From contig NC_135565.1 in NCBI RefSeq assembly GCF_964340395.1, forward strand, positions 245,001 to 309,000: a stretch of DNA of 64,000 nucleotides, given 5' to 3'. The position numbers were made by a program, and so were the translations under genes. The notes beneath the pieces are model-generated. The model saw nothing but the letters and a program-made list of their open reading frames with translations. It had not been told where the DNA came from and did no database searches. The DNA is from Glandiceps talaboti. Its lineage: Eukaryota > Hemichordata > Enteropneusta > Spengelidae. How positions within the stretch are numbered: the first letter of the stretch is position 1; each line of letters begins with the position of its first letter. Below, piece by piece: positions 60,005 through 64,000 of this stretch.

Positions 60005-61490
60005 CCTCAAAGATCATTAATTATGCAAATTTTTCATTAAAACTGCAAGCTATATCAACAAATTTTATAGGACATATCCACTTTGTTATGGTTAATGTAT
60101 GTATTAAATATATATAAGAATGCATATATTGAAATTCAAGTATGCATTCTTATGATATATCCTAATTACCAAAAATCATTAATCATGAAAATTAGTTATT
60201 AACACTGACAAGTACATCAACAAACTTTATAGGACATATGCGTTTTCTTATGGTTAACGTATTATTATTATTATTTTTTTTATTATTTTAATTTCTTAGA
60301 AAACGCACTACACATACGTCACAGTGTGATGTACAGAAACTCTAAAGAGAATATGCAAAATTTAAAATACATAATGCAAGTGGTAGGGTAAAGAACACAC
60401 AGTCCTGCTGTGAAATAAATGTACAGCAAAGCAAAAACGAATCAATGATAGTACATATTAAAAAGATAGGTTTTCAAACCGCGTTTAAAAGACTTAACAT
60501 TCCTTGCAGTACGAATCTCTACAGGTAACATATTCCACAGTGATGGCGCGCAAACTGAAATGGCTCTCTGGCCGTATGTCTTACTGCATGTACTGCGGGG
60601 TGGAATCAGAAGTAACTTGTCTGCAGAGCGGAGATCTCTAGAAGGAAAATACTGCTCTATCAGCTCTGTCAAATACACTGGTGCTAATTACTTTAAAAGT
60701 AATTAACATAACCTTGAACTTAATACGTCCTTCTACTGGCAGCCAATGTAAATCAACTAATACAGGTGTAATATGGTCAAATTTACGGGAACGACTAACT
60801 AAACGTGCTGCAGCGTTTTGAAGAGATTGCAAACGGTGAAGCTGATCTTTGTTAATTCCATACAAGAGACTATTACAATAATCTAACTGAGTTGTTACAA
60901 ATGCGTGGATCAATGTCTCGGTAGTGTCCAGATCGAGAAGTTTACGGATCTTGCCAATTCTGTATAATGAGTAGTGGGCTTTTCTACAAACTTGGTTTGT
61001 GTGACCGGACATAGCACCATTCCTGTTTAAAATCATGCCAAGATTACGGACCGAGTTTGAAGGGATAATATCAATGTCACCGATCCTTAGGCTAGACAGT
61101 TCCGTTGCATCAGGTTTCAAGCTCGACGAGAAATGGACAACTTCCGTTTTGTCATCGTTCAGAATGAGTAGATTTGACTTCATCCAGCCACGTACATCGT
61201 CGATACATTCCTCGAGAGAGGTACGTACATCATCTGGTTGCCTACAAACAACATAGACTTCGGAGTTGTCGGCATACATCATACAATCCAGACCATGACC
61301 TTCGATGATATCCTCCAAAGGTGATGTATATAGTGTGAAAAGGATTGGCCCAAGTACCGATCCCTGTGGTACTAAATATATGTACTAAATTATGTACTAA
61401 ATTATAAACGTATGTACTGAATTATATTGAAATTGAAGTATGTATTCTTAAGATATAGTCTAATTACCCAAAATAATTAATTATGCAAAT
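60005..61490. repeat. About 162-bp degenerate tandem repeat, opened by a LINE
   Basis: Shared words recur: ATCATTAATTATGCAAAT, TTTATAGGACATAT, GTTATGGTTAA, TTGAAATTCAAGTATGCATT and CCTAATTACC (60010-60175), again from 60176, and again at 61400-61475 on the far side of the LINE. Confidence 0.6.
60255..61375 (-). mobile_element. LINE 3' fragment with reverse transcriptase motifs, frameshifted
   Basis: Minus strand starts VPQGSVLGPILFTLYTS (about 61371), a standard reverse transcriptase block, followed by MMYADNSEVYVV where the catalytic YADD motif has become YADN (AAC at 61265-61267). Then DKTEVVHF, LGMILN, and HAFVTTQLDYCNSLLYG. A frameshift near 60670 leads into APSLWNMLPVEIR and KSFKRGLKTYLF, the usual C terminus of Jockey/CR1/L2-type LINE proteins. 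The 3' tail is an ATT-rich tract (60258-60290 on plus). Truncated at the 5' end and inactive through YADN and the frameshift. Confidence 0.88.
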
Positions 61491-61495
61491 TATAC

Positions 61496-61576
61496 CTCTC
61501 CTGGATTCACACCATAGATATTTTTCATAGTCCAATATAAAGCTACAGCATGGCCTCCACTTGGTCTAGTGACAGC
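61496..61576 (-). CDS. ACSS3: ACSS3 exon a (first one in the window)
   Basis: An 81-base exon of 27 codons, phase 0 at both ends. It reads AVTRPSGGHAVALYW and then TMKNIYGVNPGE, matching the segment that follows the TSGTTG P-loop in ACSS3 (the family has RPTGGYAV and YGLQPGE). The acceptor is TTTACAG and the donor is GAG|GTATAA. The preceding exon, which should carry the ATP-binding loop, is not found between here and the window end. The following intron (48107-61495) is the longest, 13.4 kb, and holds the largest 31-bp array. The exon lies directly beside a degenerate 162-bp repeat into which a LINE has inserted. Confidence 0.88.
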
Positions 61577-61706
61577 CTGTAAATAACATTAACCATTTAA
61601 TTGATTAATTTTGTCTTTATCACTTTTCATATCAACAAGACTGTCTCAAGTTACTATTTTAAATATTCTATCTATCATATAAAGCTGTACTAGCAATAAT
61701 CTAGCT

Positions 61707-61787
61707 GCTAGACCTCGGATGTTCTTCCAATACAACACGACACATGACCGAACGTCGCTATCGAGGATGGAACATCCGAGGTCTAGC
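61707..61787. repeat. Perfect 18-bp inverted repeat, 45-base loop
   Basis: GCTAGACCTCGGATGTTC at 61707-61724 and its exact inverse at 61770-61787. The loop contains ACACGACACATGACCGAACG. It lies 130 bases upstream (gene sense) of exon a. Could be the joined ends of a decayed DNA transposon. Confidence 0.75.
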
Positions 61788-62534
61788 AAAAGTCATCTCA
61801 GCAGTTCAGGGATATAAATAACTGCCAATCAGAGAACTGCATTGATGACAAGCACAAACAGAGGACAATAGCTAATTTTTTCATGCATATTCATCTTAAG
61901 GAGGGCTTGTAAAAATAACCACCAATGCCTTAGCTGAAATGTGTGAATGACAATGTCTACACACTGATCAAACTCACAATTACCATAAACCGATTAAGAC
62001 ATAATAGTTAGTAAGTAACTAGAGGTCATGGGCTATTGAATATATTAACATATATATATGCATACATGACCCAACCCATGTCATCTCAATGGAATGTCAA
62101 GTCTGAAAATGACATTAGCTAGACGTTTTGGCAAGCCCTCACTGTGAACTTCGTTCACACAACGAACTTCATTCATTTATCGTATCGGAAGCCAGAACGT
62201 CAAGCAGCAAGACTATACTAGCAGCTGCAACTGGGACAGGTTTTTTTTCAAAATATTTTGTCAGGTACGATACCGGTAACTTAAAAGGGCCACTGCAATT
62301 CTATTTTTCAATTTTCATCAAATCAATAAAAAATAGCCACTTAACACATTTCTATAGCGTTGAGGAGAAAAAAGTGACCACGAATAGTGAAAATCTAGTT
62401 AGAAATTATGCTGCTTCCACGTTCATGACACCCTCTGCTGAGCGAGTATTTATATTTGCATATGAAAGCATTCCTGTTATGTCGTCATAGTAGAACACAT
62501 AACCTTGAACTTCACCTTCCTAACATGCATTGCT

Positions 62535-62813
62535 ATGGAGGCTCAGTCACAACAACAAGTTCTAGAAACTGTATCTTTCGAACGGGACGGCGAATGTTCG
62601 TCAGATTTTTCAAGTGAGGAGGATCACAGCCTAGCTTTCATCTTTGATGGTGTTATTGAACCCTATTCCTTTGAACCGGTCGGTACAAGTGAAAGTTCGA
62701 CGGGTGGTTACGGTGATGATGATCAGGTCACCTACACAAGATCAAGACAGACTTTTAAACAAGAATTGGTATTAAAGTTGTCTTCTATAGTGTCCTGTCC
62801 TGTCTGGTACTAG
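62535..62813 (+). CDS. Possible first exon or pseudogene piece of an acidic protein
   Basis: A 92-codon open frame from an ATG in CTATGGAG. It has a serine/acidic stretch (ECSSDFSSEEDH) followed by IEPYSFEP and then an acidic GYGDDDQ. An acidic N terminus before a PYxFEP motif is reminiscent of the many invertebrate proteins with a domain like the P2X7 cytoplasmic tail, but this is a resemblance only. The frame stops at a TAG at 62811; no strong donor was found (weak GTCACC after GATCAG). It may be a transposon-borne or decayed gene. Confidence 0.3.
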   Translation: MEAQSQQQVLETVSFERDGECSSDFSSEEDHSLAFIFDGVIEPYSFEPVGTSESSTGGYGDDDQVTYTRSRQTFKQELVLKLSSIVSCPVWY

Positions 62814-64000
62814 TATGTCTTTACAATGTATTGTTGTGTAGTCGTGTTCCGCGGTATTCAATTCACTCCAGTGCTTTCAAAGCAAAGTGGCACATTGAAA
62901 AAGAATGTTTGAGTGACGGCGACACGGCGCGTCCTTTGTTACATACTACAAATTGACCTTTGCTAGCTTTGGCTTCTTCACTTCGTGGTGGTTGACTTTG
63001 TTGTAAATGGAAACAGTTCATCGTACGAAAAGGCAATATTCAGGATGATAGAGTGTACATGCAGTATATTATCCATGTGTATCTTGTACATACATTTTGA
63101 TGTGTCATCTATATAGTATTGCGGGCGGCAATGCACCAATGGAAATGATCGTACAATATCATGTCTGGTTCGTCATGTTGCACATCACTGTTCTGTCACT
63201 TTCTACCTAAATACTTGTAAATTCACGTGCTGTGACTGTGATCTGCATGTATTGGAGTGTGTTTTGACATGACTTGGTAGCCTACATCGTGTTCCTGGAA
63301 TTGTAATAGGCCTACACTGTAGTGTATAATGAATGCAACTCTTACATGCTTGATGCACTTTGGCGAAGGTCAACAACCCGGGTCCACATCTAGCATCTAG
63401 CACCTCGGACGCGATATTGACATGCAGGTTTGGGACTTTTCTGAATTATGTCTCGGTTAATAGTGTAATATCTTGTGTTTTGAGATGTAGTGAATTTGTT
63501 GCGGTTGCTATCTGATGACACTGGTCCATCACATTATGTCTATGCTAAAATACACACGTCAACGATACCATCAAACACTCAGCAATGAGATGAGACCACA
63601 TGTCAAAGGTGGTCTGGGTAGACTACTGCTGTCAGTGTAGATCTAAATTGATAATTTAATCTGTTTTGTCTGCCTCAAAACCTGTCACTTCTGTCTTCAA
63701 ATCGAAAAAAAACATGATTAAAACGTGATCGACGGCATAATTGTACGTGCTTGGACCAGTTCCAATGAAAATGCGACACAAATACTATTATTCAAAACTG
63801 TCAAAACGTTGACACAATATGGCAATATTATGTAATCTGAAGACAACTCATCGCTTCACAAAGAATGCGATAAAATTCCCTCGATTGGCAATCATTGATC
63901 GTGGGGATCTCTAGACTAGTATAGTAGTCACATCACCTCTACTCGATTGAACCATGGATGGATCAGTGATTTATCCCCAGGATACAATGTAACAATGAGC

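Larger units (their letters stand above)
4810..61576 (-). other. ACSS3: ACSS3-like acyl-CoA synthetase gene, central part (8 exons, 8 introns seen in whole or part)
   Basis: Eight minus-strand exons, each bounded by AG acceptors and GT donors, join in order with compatible phases into a continuous ANL-superfamily (acyl-AMP-forming) sequence matching acyl-CoA synthetase short-chain family member 3. The family makes propionyl-CoA or acetyl-CoA from the acid, ATP and CoA in the mitochondrial matrix. Seen here: the stretch after the P-loop, the WWQTE motif (ANL motif A5) and the SRADDVINVAGHR hinge region (A7/A8). Missing: the transit peptide and P-loop exons (above 61576) and the C-terminal catalytic-lysine exons (below 4810). 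The family is about 690 residues long; about 266 are encoded here. Exons total 798 bases; introns of 3.2 to 13.4 kb are filled with arrays and transposons. I infer that the gene is functional because all eight exons are open and splice sites are intact; transcripts would be needed to prove it. Confidence 0.9.
61577..64000. other. Region upstream of exon a, mostly without recognised genes
   Basis: I looked on the minus strand for the exon with the TSGTTG P-loop and did not find it, so the intron before exon a probably runs past the window end. The sequence is less repetitive and somewhat less AT-rich than the rest. Short inverted words (CTTCGTTCACACAACGAACTT at 62150) and the open frame at 62535 are the only features. 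Confidence 0.5.

Noticed and set aside
61577-64000. The preceding ACSS3 exon with the TSGTTG loop
   Set aside because: I searched the minus strand for the loop and a following GT donor in the right phase and found none; it must lie beyond the window.

Overview
The window is a eukaryotic, almost certainly invertebrate animal, genomic segment. It is AT-rich, has conserved GT-AG introns, and is crowded with minisatellites, nested DNA transposons, LINE fragments and a tRNA-headed SINE. A marine deuterostome would fit, but the species cannot be fixed from the sequence. There are no bacterial features (no operons or ribosome binding sites). Most long open frames are tandem repeats whose unit length is a multiple of three, or frames inside transposons.

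The one clearly recognisable host gene lies on the minus strand and occupies most of the window. Eight short exons, at 61576-61496, 48106-48011, 44060-43909, 40674-40571, 28971-28876, 19621-19558, 13183-13102 and 4932-4810, join with matching codon phases into about 266 residues of the middle and late adenylation domain of ACSS3, a mitochondrial short-chain (propionyl) acyl-CoA synthetase. The 5' exons (with the ATP P-loop) and the 3' exons (with the catalytic lysine region) lie outside. Only 798 bases of roughly 57 kb are exon.

The introns hold everything else. Tandem arrays: 51-bp (1-4720), 63-bp (5191-5627), 49/53-bp (13325-14035), 39-bp and 49-bp arrays of tRNA-like halves (14355-17245), 31-bp (29025-36260), 61-bp (39895-40440), 49-bp (41085-43800), 23-bp (44145-45155), 30-bp (45395-47300), 31/32-bp (48305-49205) and 31-bp (49262-55723). 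Transposon blocks: a four-level nest at 6257-12985; an element with TAA target duplications at 19758-25805 carrying further insertions; a 1.4-kb relative that split the 31-bp array at 29407-30836; a Tc1/mariner-like element at 36772-39333; two LINE 3' fragments (26241-27125 and 61375-60255); a SINE (58745-58990); and several copies of a 1.5-kb family bounded by TAGCACAACTG / CAGTTGTGCTA.

Beyond the last recognised exon, 61577-64000 contains a perfect 18-bp inverted repeat and, on the plus strand near 62535, a short acidic open frame that may be a first exon of an unrelated gene. The most unusual signals are the two mirror-arranged arrays built from tRNA-like 5' and 3' halves, the recurrence of the same unit lengths (31 and 49 bp) in unrelated arrays, transposon insertions that can be timed against empty sites in the same window, and two CTCF-type motifs outside the arrays.
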